Below, piece by piece: positions 5,289-10,944 of a DNA stretch of 10,944 nt. The first letter of the stretch is position 1. Each line of letters opens with the position of its first letter. Under the pieces are notes generated by a model. The model was not told the origin of the DNA, did no database searches, and saw only the letters and a list, made by a program, of their open reading frames with translations. The DNA is from Opitutia bacterium UBA4654 (GTDB taxonomy: Bacteria > Verrucomicrobiota > Verrucomicrobiia > Opitutales > Intestinicryptomonadaceae): NCBI GenBank assembly GCA_002405555.1, contig DHMA01000070.1:21087-32030 (forward strand), written 5' to 3'. A program made the translations under genes and the position numbers.

Positions 5289-7367
5289 TCAAGATTTCGA
5301 TTTCGGGGAAAGCCCCAATTCGCCGATTTGCTCGGATACGAAGCCGTCGATGTCGTCCTCTTCGAAACGCTCGACCCTGTTTGTGGGAATCGCGTCTACA
5401 AAATTTTTGCCGTAAGCTTTTGTCACGATTCGCGAGTCGAGCACGGCAATTACGCCCCTGTCGGACGCGCTTCGAATCAGCCGCCCCACGCCCTGCCTGA
5501 ACTTGATGATTGCCGCGGGAAGGGAAAGCTCCATGAACGGGTTGCCGCCCTCCTGCCGCAGCCTGTCGATGCGCGCCTGTAAAAGCGGGTGCTGGAAGTT
5601 CTCGAACGGAAGCCGCGTGATGATTACCTGCGAAAGCTTTTCGCCGGGGAGGTCGATGCCCGTCCAGAACATGTCGGTGCCGAGCAGGATTGCGTTGCCC
5701 GCCTCGGCAAAGGCGTTGACGGTCTCGCGGCGCGACATGCGCCCCTGCACGAAAATTTTGCGCCCTACGATGTTTTCCTCCAAAAATTTCGCGGTCTTGT
5801 TGAGGTCGGCGTAGCTTGTGAAAAGAATGAGCGTGCCGCCGCGGACTTTCTCGCAAAGCTTTTTGCAGACGCGCGAGAGGTAGTCGGAGTCGAGCCGTCC
5901 CGTCTCGCGCTCGACGTCGGGGGCGTCGGTCGCAATGAACGCCCGCATGTGGGCGTTGTAGTCGAAAGGAGAGTCGCACACAAAACGCTCGGCGTCGTCC
6001 GCGCCGACTTTCGCGACGAAGCCGTCCATGTTCCCGCCGACCGCGAGCGTCGCCGACGTCATCACAACCGACGTTCCCCGCGCAAAAAGCACGCGACGCA
6101 AAATTCCCGAAACTTTAAGCGGCGCGGAATTGAGCTGCGCCCCTCGCCCGTCTTTGCCGCTTCGCTCGACCCAGTAGACGGCGCTTTCGGCGTCGTCGAG
6201 GAAAATGCAGTTTTCGAGCGTGTTTTTGAACGATACAATCCGACGCTTGTAGTCGCGGATTTCGGCGGCGAGCTTGTCGGTCTTGGCGTTCATCGCGAAA
6301 GAGTCGAGCAGGGCGGCGAGCGCGTCGAGCTTGCGCGGAAATTCGTCGTCAATCCAGTTGGGGGCGGTGAGGCGCACGGTCTCGCGCGAAATCAGAAAAT
6401 TCTTTTTTATGTGCGCGAAGAAATCCTCGCACATAGCCATTGTGTCTATCACGACCTGCTTGTCGTAGTGCTCCGCCATGCCGTCGCGCGTGATTAGCCC
6501 GCGCCGCTTTTTGGGGTCGTAGATTCGGCGCAGTTCGCGCAAAATTCCCGTGTTGCTAAGCGAGGTTCCGAACGCCTCGCTTGCGACGTGCGGCACAAGG
6601 TGCGCTTCGTCGAGCACAAGCATGTCGTTGGGGAATAGCACGCCGCGCCCGCCGGCCTCCTCGCCCATGCCCGCCGCGAGCAGCGCGAAAAGCAGGCTGT
6701 GGTTGAGTATTACGATGTCCGCCGACGCAACCTGCCTGCGGGCGTTCTGGTAGAAGCAGGTGCCGTCGTCGCAGTTCTTGGCGGTGCAAGAGGACGAGTC
6801 CGCGCTGACCCAGTTCCAGACTTCGGGGTTCGGCGGCGGGTTAAGCTCGTCGACAAGCCCCGTTTTTGTGAACGTCGCCCACTGCGCGATTCTGTCAAGT
6901 TCGAGCGACTCCTCCGTGTCGAACAGCTCGCGCTTTTCGGCGAGTGCGCGTTTGAGCCTGTGCGTGCAAAGATAGTTGCCCCTGCCGAGCAGAATCGCCG
7001 ACTTGAAGCCCGCGCAGTCTTCCAGCGCGCCGCAGTTTTCGAACATCAGGCGGATTCGCGGCAGGTCCTTTTCAATAATCTGCTGTTGAAGCGCGATTGT
7101 GTGAGTCGCCACAATCAGCTGCCTGTTGAAGCGCACCGCCGCGATGATTCCGGGGACGAGATACGCCAGACTTTTGCCGACGCCCGTGCCCGCCTCGAAC
7201 AAAATCGGCATGTCGCCCGCGAACGCCTGCGCGCAGCAGTACGCCATTTGCGCCTGTTCGGGGCGGTGCTCGAAATTCGGCAGAATCGCGGCGTAGCCGT
7301 CTTTGCAGAATATTTTATTGCAAAGGTTCGGGAATTCGAATTTCTCCTGCGCCGACGCTTCGGACAC
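5289..7367 (-). CDS. dinG: DinG-family ATP-dependent DNA helicase (XPD-like, iron-sulfur)
   Basis: The 692-aa product is a superfamily 2 helicase that should unwind DNA 5' to 3' during repair, for example at R-loops or G-quadruplexes, as known for DinG and YoaA. Visible motifs in order are RPEQAQM at about 35 (Q-like region), Walker A EAGTGVGKS at 58-66, THT at about 88-90 (motif Ia), the DEAH box at 253-256 (LDEAHLV), TSAT at about 436 (motif III), GTDMFWTGIDLPG at about 562 (motif V) and QGVGRLIRS at about 624 (motif VI). Four cysteines at 134, 194, 199 and 204, between Walker A and DEAH, match the 4Fe-4S ligands of DinG/XPD enzymes. No N-terminal exonuclease domain is present. The start is GTG 7367, only 6 nt after the preceding stop and without a clear Shine-Dalgarno site, so translation is likely coupled. 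YoaA-type naming is equally possible. Confidence 0.92.
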   Translation of the reverse strand: MSEASAQEKFEFPNLCNKIFCKDGYAAILPNFEHRPEQAQMAYCCAQAFAGDMPILFEAGTGVGKSLAYLVPGIIAAVRFNRQLIVATHTIALQQQIIEKDLPRIRLMFENCGALEDCAGFKSAILLGRGNYLCTHRLKRALAEKRELFDTEESLELDRIAQWATFTKTGLVDELNPPPNPEVWNWVSADSSSCTAKNCDDGTCFYQNARRQVASADIVILNHSLLFALLAAGMGEEAGGRGVLFPNDMLVLDEAHLVPHVASEAFGTSLSNTGILRELRRIYDPKKRRGLITRDGMAEHYDKQVVIDTMAMCEDFFAHIKKNFLISRETVRLTAPNWIDDEFPRKLDALAALLDSFAMNAKTDKLAAEIRDYKRRIVSFKNTLENCIFLDDAESAVYWVERSGKDGRGAQLNSAPLKVSGILRRVLFARGTSVVMTSATLAVGGNMDGFVAKVGADDAERFVCDSPFDYNAHMRAFIATDAPDVERETGRLDSDYLSRVCKKLCEKVRGGTLILFTSYADLNKTAKFLEENIVGRKIFVQGRMSRRETVNAFAEAGNAILLGTDMFWTGIDLPGEKLSQVIITRLPFENFQHPLLQARIDRLRQEGGNPFMELSLPAAIIKFRQGVGRLIRSASDRGVIAVLDSRIVTKAYGKNFVDAIPTNRVERFEEDDIDGFVSEQIGELGLSPKSKS

Positions 7368-7373
7368 TTTATG

Positions 7374-8399
7374 CTATTGCGTTTTCTTGTTGAAATTGCG
7401 CATGTGCTTTGCGGCGCGGAACATTCCGCCCCACGTTCCGAAAATGTCGCGAACTGCGCTTGCCTCGTAGCCGCTGTGAAGCATGCAGTCTTTGCATTCG
7501 GGGCGCGTGCCGTGCCTGCCAAGCCCGTACTTGTCGATTTCCTTCATCAGTTCGGCGAATGTTTCGCAGTAGCCGTCGTTGATGAGGTAGCAGGGCTTCT
7601 GCCAGCCGAGAATCGAGTAGGTGGGGTTGCCCCACGGCGTGCAGTCGTAATCCTGTTCTCCTTTGAGGAACGCGAGGAATCCGGGGGAGTGGTTGAACAC
7701 CCAGCTCTTTTTCGGGTTGCCGAGTATCTTTTTGAAAAGCTCGATTGTCTTGTTGCGTTCGAGGAAGATGTCCTGATTCGGCGCTTTGTCGTAGGGGAAT
7801 CCGGGGGAAATCATCATTCCCTCCACGCCGAGAGCCATTACGTCGTCGAAGAATTTGCGGACGGTTTCGGGGTCGGCATTGTTGAAGATTGTGGTGTTTG
7901 TGGTAACGCGGAAGCCGCGCTTTACGGCTTCCTTGATTCCCCTGACTGCGGTGTCGTACGCTCCCTCGCGGTTTACGTTTCTGTCGTGCATTTCGCGCGT
8001 GCCGTCGAGGTGGATTCCAAGCGACAGGTATTTGCTGGGCTTGAAGAGGTCTATTTTGCGGAGGAGAATCTGCGCGTTCGTGCACATGTATACGTACTTC
8101 TTGCGCTCTATGAACCCTTCAATCATCTGGGGCATTCCGGGGTGGAGCAGGGGCTCGCCGCCCGCGATGCTAACGACCGGCGCGCCGCATTCCTCCAACG
8201 CCGCCCACGCCTTTTCCTTCGGCATGCGCATGTCGAGTATGTTTTTGGGATACTGGATTTTCCCGCAGCCTGAGCACGCCAGATTGCACTGGAAAAGCGG
8301 TTCGAGCATCATTACCAAAGGATAGCGTTTTTCGCCTTTGAGGGTTTTGCCCAGGGCGTATTTAGCTACTGTCAATACTTGCGACAACGGCACTGCCAT
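7374..8399 (-). CDS. hpnH: HpnH-like radical SAM enzyme (adenosyl-hopene transferase type)
   Basis: The 341-aa product is a radical SAM protein with the cluster motif C38-x3-C42-x2-C45 (QCNLACSGCGKIQYPK), AGGEPLLHP at about 99 (the GGEP SAM-contact motif), MCTNAQIL at about 124 and HLDGTREMHD at about 149. The C-terminal part (CTPWGNPTYSILGWQKPCYL, then CKDCMLHSGYE) matches the DUF3463-type domain of HpnH. In hopanoid producers HpnH joins a 5'-deoxyadenosyl radical to diploptene, giving adenosylhopane, the precursor of C35 hopanoids. The length fits the family. ATG 8399 is supported by AGGAGAT (8407-8413), 9 nt from GGAG to the ATG. It is the first gene of the likely operon with the helicase and the dUTPase. 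No squalene-hopene cyclase or other hpn gene is in the window, so the substrate is inferred from family resemblance alone. Confidence 0.85.
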   Translation of the reverse strand: MAVPLSQVLTVAKYALGKTLKGEKRYPLVMMLEPLFQCNLACSGCGKIQYPKNILDMRMPKEKAWAALEECGAPVVSIAGGEPLLHPGMPQMIEGFIERKKYVYMCTNAQILLRKIDLFKPSKYLSLGIHLDGTREMHDRNVNREGAYDTAVRGIKEAVKRGFRVTTNTTIFNNADPETVRKFFDDVMALGVEGMMISPGFPYDKAPNQDIFLERNKTIELFKKILGNPKKSWVFNHSPGFLAFLKGEQDYDCTPWGNPTYSILGWQKPCYLINDGYCETFAELMKEIDKYGLGRHGTRPECKDCMLHSGYEASAVRDIFGTWGGMFRAAKHMRNFNKKTQ

Positions 8400-8406
8400 A
8401 TAAATA

Positions 8407-8413
8407 ATCTCCT
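8407..8413 (-). promoter_or_regulatory. Shine-Dalgarno site of the hpnH-like gene
   Basis: On the minus strand AGGAGAT ends 7 nt before ATG 8399, with the GGAG core 9 nt away. It is the best ribosome site in the window and fixes the start. Confidence 0.75.
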
Positions 8414-8433
8414 AATACTTTGTTAAACGGGAC

Positions 8434-8472
8434 AATATTGCACTTTTCGCTCCTCTCTTCAACTTTTTTTTG
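8434..8472 (-). promoter_or_regulatory. Candidate promoter of the hpnH-dinG-dUTPase operon
   Basis: Read on the minus strand, TTGAAG (8457-8462) and AATATT (8434-8439) are 17 bp apart. A run of nine A (8464-8472 on the complementary strand) lies immediately upstream of the -35, as in an UP element. Transcription would start near 8427, leaving a leader of about 28 nt. Confidence 0.45.
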
Positions 8473-8550
8473 CGCCCGCGCTCTTAAAAAAATGCTTGTA
8501 AGATTTCGCGGCGGCGGCAAAATGGCTAACCGATTTTTTAAATACCGGCA

Positions 8551-8562
8551 TAATTATAATTA
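8551..8562 (+). promoter_or_regulatory. Candidate -10 element directly before the outer-membrane protein gene
   Basis: TAATTATAATTA is a 12-bp palindrome containing a consensus TATAAT at 8555-8560. The expected transcription start is 8566-8568, at or next to the ATG, which would make the mRNA leaderless. No good -35 is visible (GATTTT at 8532-8537). An alternative -10, TAAATA at 8539-8544, would give a leader of about 17 nt. Confidence 0.35.
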
Positions 8563-8567
8563 CCAAG

Positions 8568-9611
8568 ATGAGATTCGACAAACTTTCCATCGTCGCGGCG
8601 GCGGCGGCATTCGGTCTTCTGACCGCAAATGCGGAAATTCTCACGCTCTCCAACGGCGACAGAATTTCCGGCAAAATTTCGCAGGCGGACGACGCGCAGG
8701 TCATTCTCGATACCGCGTTCGGCTCGATAAAAATTCCCCGCGCGTCGATTAGCGGAATCAGCGTAGACCAAAATTCGCCCGAGCTTACCCAGCAGGCGGC
8801 GGAAAAACCCGCCGAGGCGGCTCCCGCCCCCGCGGCTGCCCCCGTTGCCGACCCGACCGCTCCCGAAGCCGTCGAAAAAGAACCGCAGTGGATTACCGAC
8901 TACCGCGAATTCGTCAAGGAAAACTTCCCCGAAGGCTGGCAGTTCAGGCTTCGCGGCGGCGTCGAATACCGCCAGACGACATCGAAAGTGTTCTCCGTCT
9001 ACGGCGCGTTCGACCTCAAAAAAGAGTGGGATTTGAACAAGTTCTCCGCGACCGCCTACTACAACTACACGCAGGAAACAAGCACCAGCGACGTCACCAG
9101 CACCACCCTCGACAAATGGGGCATCGACACCAACTTCCGCCGCGACTTCGACGAAACCAGCCACTGGTATGTGCAAAATATCCTCAACTACAAAAAGGAT
9201 ATGGTAAAGGGCATCAAAGACCAGGTTGACGAGGCGGTAACGCTCGGTTATAGATTCGAGTTTGAACGCTACGACTTGACAATCGACATCGCCCCCGGTC
9301 CCGCAGTCCGCTACATCAACGCCGACGACTTCGACACAAAGTGGGTTCTCATGGGCGTCGTCGCCGAAGACCTCGTCTGGAAAATCAGCAAAATCCTCCG
9401 CTTCGAGCAGAACGGCTACGTCGGCATGAACCTCACCAATTCCAACCAGTACTCCGCGTATCTGCGAATCGGCTTCATCATGAAGGCGACCGACGTTCTC
9501 GAAATCGCCCTCCGCTATTCGTACGACTACGACGCCGTCAACGCTTCGACCGCCCAGAAAGAGGAACAGCGCCTGCTGCTCTCGTTCGAAGCCCCGTTCA
9601 ACTGGAAGTAA
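8568..9611 (+). CDS. DUF481-type outer-membrane beta-barrel protein
   Basis: The 347-aa product starts with a signal peptide cleaved probably after residue 22 (LLTANA, then EIL). Residues about 25-67 (LTLSNGDRISGKI...GSIKIPRASISGI) form a small strand-rich block of the type often found in front of DUF481 domains. A Pro/Ala-rich linker covers about 77-103. From about residue 110 to the end the sequence alternates polar and hydrophobic or aromatic residues with many Tyr and Trp (FRLRGGVEYRQTT, FSATAYYNYTQET, AYLRIGFIMK, LEIALRYSYDYD). This is the pattern of an outer-membrane barrel, ending LSFEAPFNWK. The natural role of DUF481 proteins is poorly known. The gene has no Shine-Dalgarno site. It is followed 36 nt later by mdh on the same strand, with no terminator between, so co-transcription is likely. 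Confidence 0.8.
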   Translation: MRFDKLSIVAAAAAFGLLTANAEILTLSNGDRISGKISQADDAQVILDTAFGSIKIPRASISGISVDQNSPELTQQAAEKPAEAAPAPAAAPVADPTAPEAVEKEPQWITDYREFVKENFPEGWQFRLRGGVEYRQTTSKVFSVYGAFDLKKEWDLNKFSATAYYNYTQETSTSDVTSTTLDKWGIDTNFRRDFDETSHWYVQNILNYKKDMVKGIKDQVDEAVTLGYRFEFERYDLTIDIAPGPAVRYINADDFDTKWVLMGVVAEDLVWKISKILRFEQNGYVGMNLTNSNQYSAYLRIGFIMKATDVLEIALRYSYDYDAVNASTAQKEEQRLLLSFEAPFNWK

Positions 9612-9647
9612 TTTTTTTCAAAACTTAACGCAAAACAATAGAAAAAC

Positions 9648-10634
9648 ATGAAAGATCCTATCAAAATCGCAATTACGGGTGCCGCCGGTCAAATCGGCTA
9701 CTCCCTGCTTTTCCGCATTGCAAGCGGAGCAATCTTCGGTCCCGAACAGCCGGTTGACCTTAGCCTCATCGAAATCGAACCCGGCATGAAGGCTCTCGCG
9801 GGCGTCAAGATGGAGCTTGACGACTGCGCATTCCCGCTCCTCAACAAGGTCGTTACAACCTGCGACATGAACGAAGGCTTCTACGGCGCGAACTGGGCGT
9901 TGCTCGTCGGCAGCGTGCCCCGCAAGGCTGGCATGGAACGCGGCGACCTCCTCGGCATCAACGGCAAGATTTTCATCGGTCAGGGCAAGGCTATCGAAGC
10001 GAACGCCGCCGACGATATTCGCGTTCTCGTTGTCGGCAACCCCTGCAACACGAACTGCTGGACGGCGATGAAAAACGCCCCCAAGATTCCCTCGAACAGA
10101 TGGTTCGCGATGACCCGCCTCGACGAAAACCGCGCAAAGGCGCAGCTCGCCGAAAAGGCTGGCGTGCACGTCAACGAAGTCTCCAACATGACCATTTGGG
10201 GCAACCACTCGTCCACCCAGTATCCCGACTTCTACAACGCCAAAATCGACGGCAAGGCGGCTCTCGACGTCATCAAGGACGAAGCGTGGCTTAAAGACAC
10301 GTTTATCCCGACTGTTCAGAAGCGCGGCGCGGCGGTTATCGAAGCAAGAGGCCTCTCCAGCGCGGCGAGCGCGGCGAATGCCGCTATCGAAACCGTTCGT
10401 ACGCTCGTAAACCCCACCCCCGCGGGTGAATGGTTCAGCGTAAGCGTATGCTCGGACGGCAGCTACGGCACTCCCGAAGGAGCGATTACGTCGTTGCCGA
10501 TTCGCTCGGACGGCAAAAACTGGGAAGTTGTAAAGGGGCTGGAGCTGAACGAATTTTCCAAGGCGAAAATCGAGGCTTCCAACGCCGAGCTCTTAGAAGA
10601 GCAAGCCGCCGTCAAACAAATCTTCTCGATTTGA
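9648..10634 (+). CDS. mdh: NAD-dependent malate dehydrogenase (cytosolic-like type)
   Basis: The 328-aa cytoplasmic enzyme should interconvert malate and oxaloacetate in the TCA cycle. Visible features are the NAD-binding loop GAAGQIGYSL at 11-20, an acidic residue (E42) at the end of the second strand favouring NAD over NADP, and the mobile substrate loop VGSVPRKAGMERGDLL with R92 and R98. NPCNTNC follows at 131-137, then TRLDENRA with the catalytic-pair Asp159 and substrate Arg162, and WGNHSSTQYPD with catalytic His187. The GAAGQIGYSLLFRIASG and GNHSSTQYPD signatures are those of the MDH group related to eukaryotic cytosolic enzymes rather than the lactate-dehydrogenase-like group. The length is normal. 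ATG 9648 has an A-rich leader (CAATAGAAAAAC) and no Shine-Dalgarno site. The last codons and TGA stop form part of the long downstream hairpin. Confidence 0.96.
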   Translation: MKDPIKIAITGAAGQIGYSLLFRIASGAIFGPEQPVDLSLIEIEPGMKALAGVKMELDDCAFPLLNKVVTTCDMNEGFYGANWALLVGSVPRKAGMERGDLLGINGKIFIGQGKAIEANAADDIRVLVVGNPCNTNCWTAMKNAPKIPSNRWFAMTRLDENRAKAQLAEKAGVHVNEVSNMTIWGNHSSTQYPDFYNAKIDGKAALDVIKDEAWLKDTFIPTVQKRGAAVIEARGLSSAASAANAAIETVRTLVNPTPAGEWFSVSVCSDGSYGTPEGAITSLPIRSDGKNWEVVKGLELNEFSKAKIEASNAELLEEQAAVKQIFSI

Positions 10635-10761
10635 CGAACGCTTTTGGGCTAAAAATTAGCCGCTAAAAAAAGGGCAAAACGCTTACGTATGTCGAATACG
10701 CTGCGCGCTTTGCCCTTTTTTTGCGTCTAATTTTTAGCTCCAAAATCGAGACGTCAAATCG
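10627..10761 (+). terminator. Very long imperfect inverted repeat containing the mdh terminator
   Basis: The inner stem is AAAAAAAGGGCAAA (10665-10678) with TTTGCCCTTTTTTT (10709-10722), 14 perfect pairs ending in seven T, a convincing terminator. Around it, GCTAAAAATTAG (10648-10659) pairs with CTAATTTTTAGC (10727-10738), TTTTGG (10642-10647) with CCAAAA (10740-10745), and CGATTTGACG (10627-10636) with CGTCAAATCG (10752-10761). The 30-nt loop has its own tip, CGTAT-GTCGA-ATACG (10686-10700). The outermost left arm includes the mdh stop codon. A terminator needs only the inner part; the outer symmetry is unexplained. Confidence 0.8.
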
Positions 10762-10944
10762 TGTTTGCCGTTGCCTCGGTTTTTTTTTGGGTTTTTTGCG
10801 TGGGGGAGTTCTTTTTCCTATTTTGCGGTTTTTGCCGCTACTTTGTTTTTTTCTCGCTATTCCGCTTGGTTGTGCTTGCGTGCAATCCGCGCTGTTCTCG
10901 TCCCTTCGGGGTAATTTGCTCTGCAAATTATCCTTCTCAAAAGC
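10762..10944. other. Gene-free, A-poor region at the window end
   Basis: No coding region is supported. From 10761 to 10880 the plus strand contains only four A, with long T runs (nine or more T near 10780-10788, six T at 10792-10797, seven T near 10846-10852). It ends in two tight hairpins: CCC-TTCG-GGG at 10902-10911, and TAATTTGC-TCT-GCAAATTA at 10912-10930. The T runs lie downstream of the mdh terminator and could mark the start of another intergenic repeat unit that continues past the window. Confidence 0.5.

Noticed and set aside
6699..8273. 524-codon plus-strand frame antisense to dinG and the hpnH-like gene
   Set aside because: It spans the junction of two well-supported minus-strand genes, shows no recognisable domain, and is explained by high GC at third codon positions.
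9612..9647. Terminator between the outer-membrane protein gene and mdh
   Set aside because: There is a T run after the stop codon but no stem before it, so the two genes may be co-transcribed.
10663..10926. 87-codon minus-strand frame encoding a very basic protein
   Set aside because: It has a TTG start, low-complexity Lys/Arg composition caused by the T-rich tract, and its end translates the mdh terminator hairpin.

Overview
The window reads as a piece of a moderately GC-rich bacterial chromosome. A PEP-CTERM surface protein carrying chlamydial Pmp-like and autotransporter-like repeats, a DUF481-type outer-membrane protein with an N-terminal SH3-like strand block, and HpnH, DinG and all-alpha dUTPase homologues point to a Gram-negative member of the PVC group. 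Verrucomicrobiota (Opitutae or Puniceicoccales-like) is the most likely source. This placement is inferred from protein style, not from a database search. No rRNA, tRNA, CRISPR array, transposase or phage gene is visible.

Layout. (1) 1-1042, plus: the 3' part of an FAD-dependent oxidoreductase of the DAO family, entering from outside the window. (2) 1043-1400: a 358-bp regulatory region with a weak terminator and two copies, in opposite orientation, of an 18-bp sequence that is itself a dyad. (3) 1401-4235, plus: a 944-aa secreted PEP-CTERM protein, closed by a strong intrinsic terminator at 4250-4280. (4) 4287-4586, plus: a small two-helix membrane protein whose start codon lies only 6 nt beyond that terminator. 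(5) 4587-4882: a convergent intergenic region with a bidirectional terminator and a run of small hairpins, probably an interspersed repeat. (6) 8399 down to 4883, minus: a likely three-gene operon, hpnH-like radical SAM enzyme, then a DinG-family helicase, then a dimeric-type dUTPase. (7) 8400-8567: a divergent promoter region. (8) 8568-9611 and 9648-10634, plus: the DUF481-type outer-membrane protein and malate dehydrogenase, 36 nt apart. (9) 10627-10761: a very long imperfect terminator hairpin that begins inside the last codons of mdh. It is followed by gene-free, strikingly A-poor DNA to the window end.

Functionally the window mixes housekeeping genes (malate dehydrogenase, dUTPase, repair helicase) with cell-envelope genes (PEP-CTERM protein, outer-membrane barrel, hopanoid-type radical SAM enzyme, small membrane protein). 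The most unusual parts are the PEP-CTERM gene with its paired palindromes and the structured intergenic DNA at 4716-4882 and 10627-10761. I found no convincing new multi-gene system.
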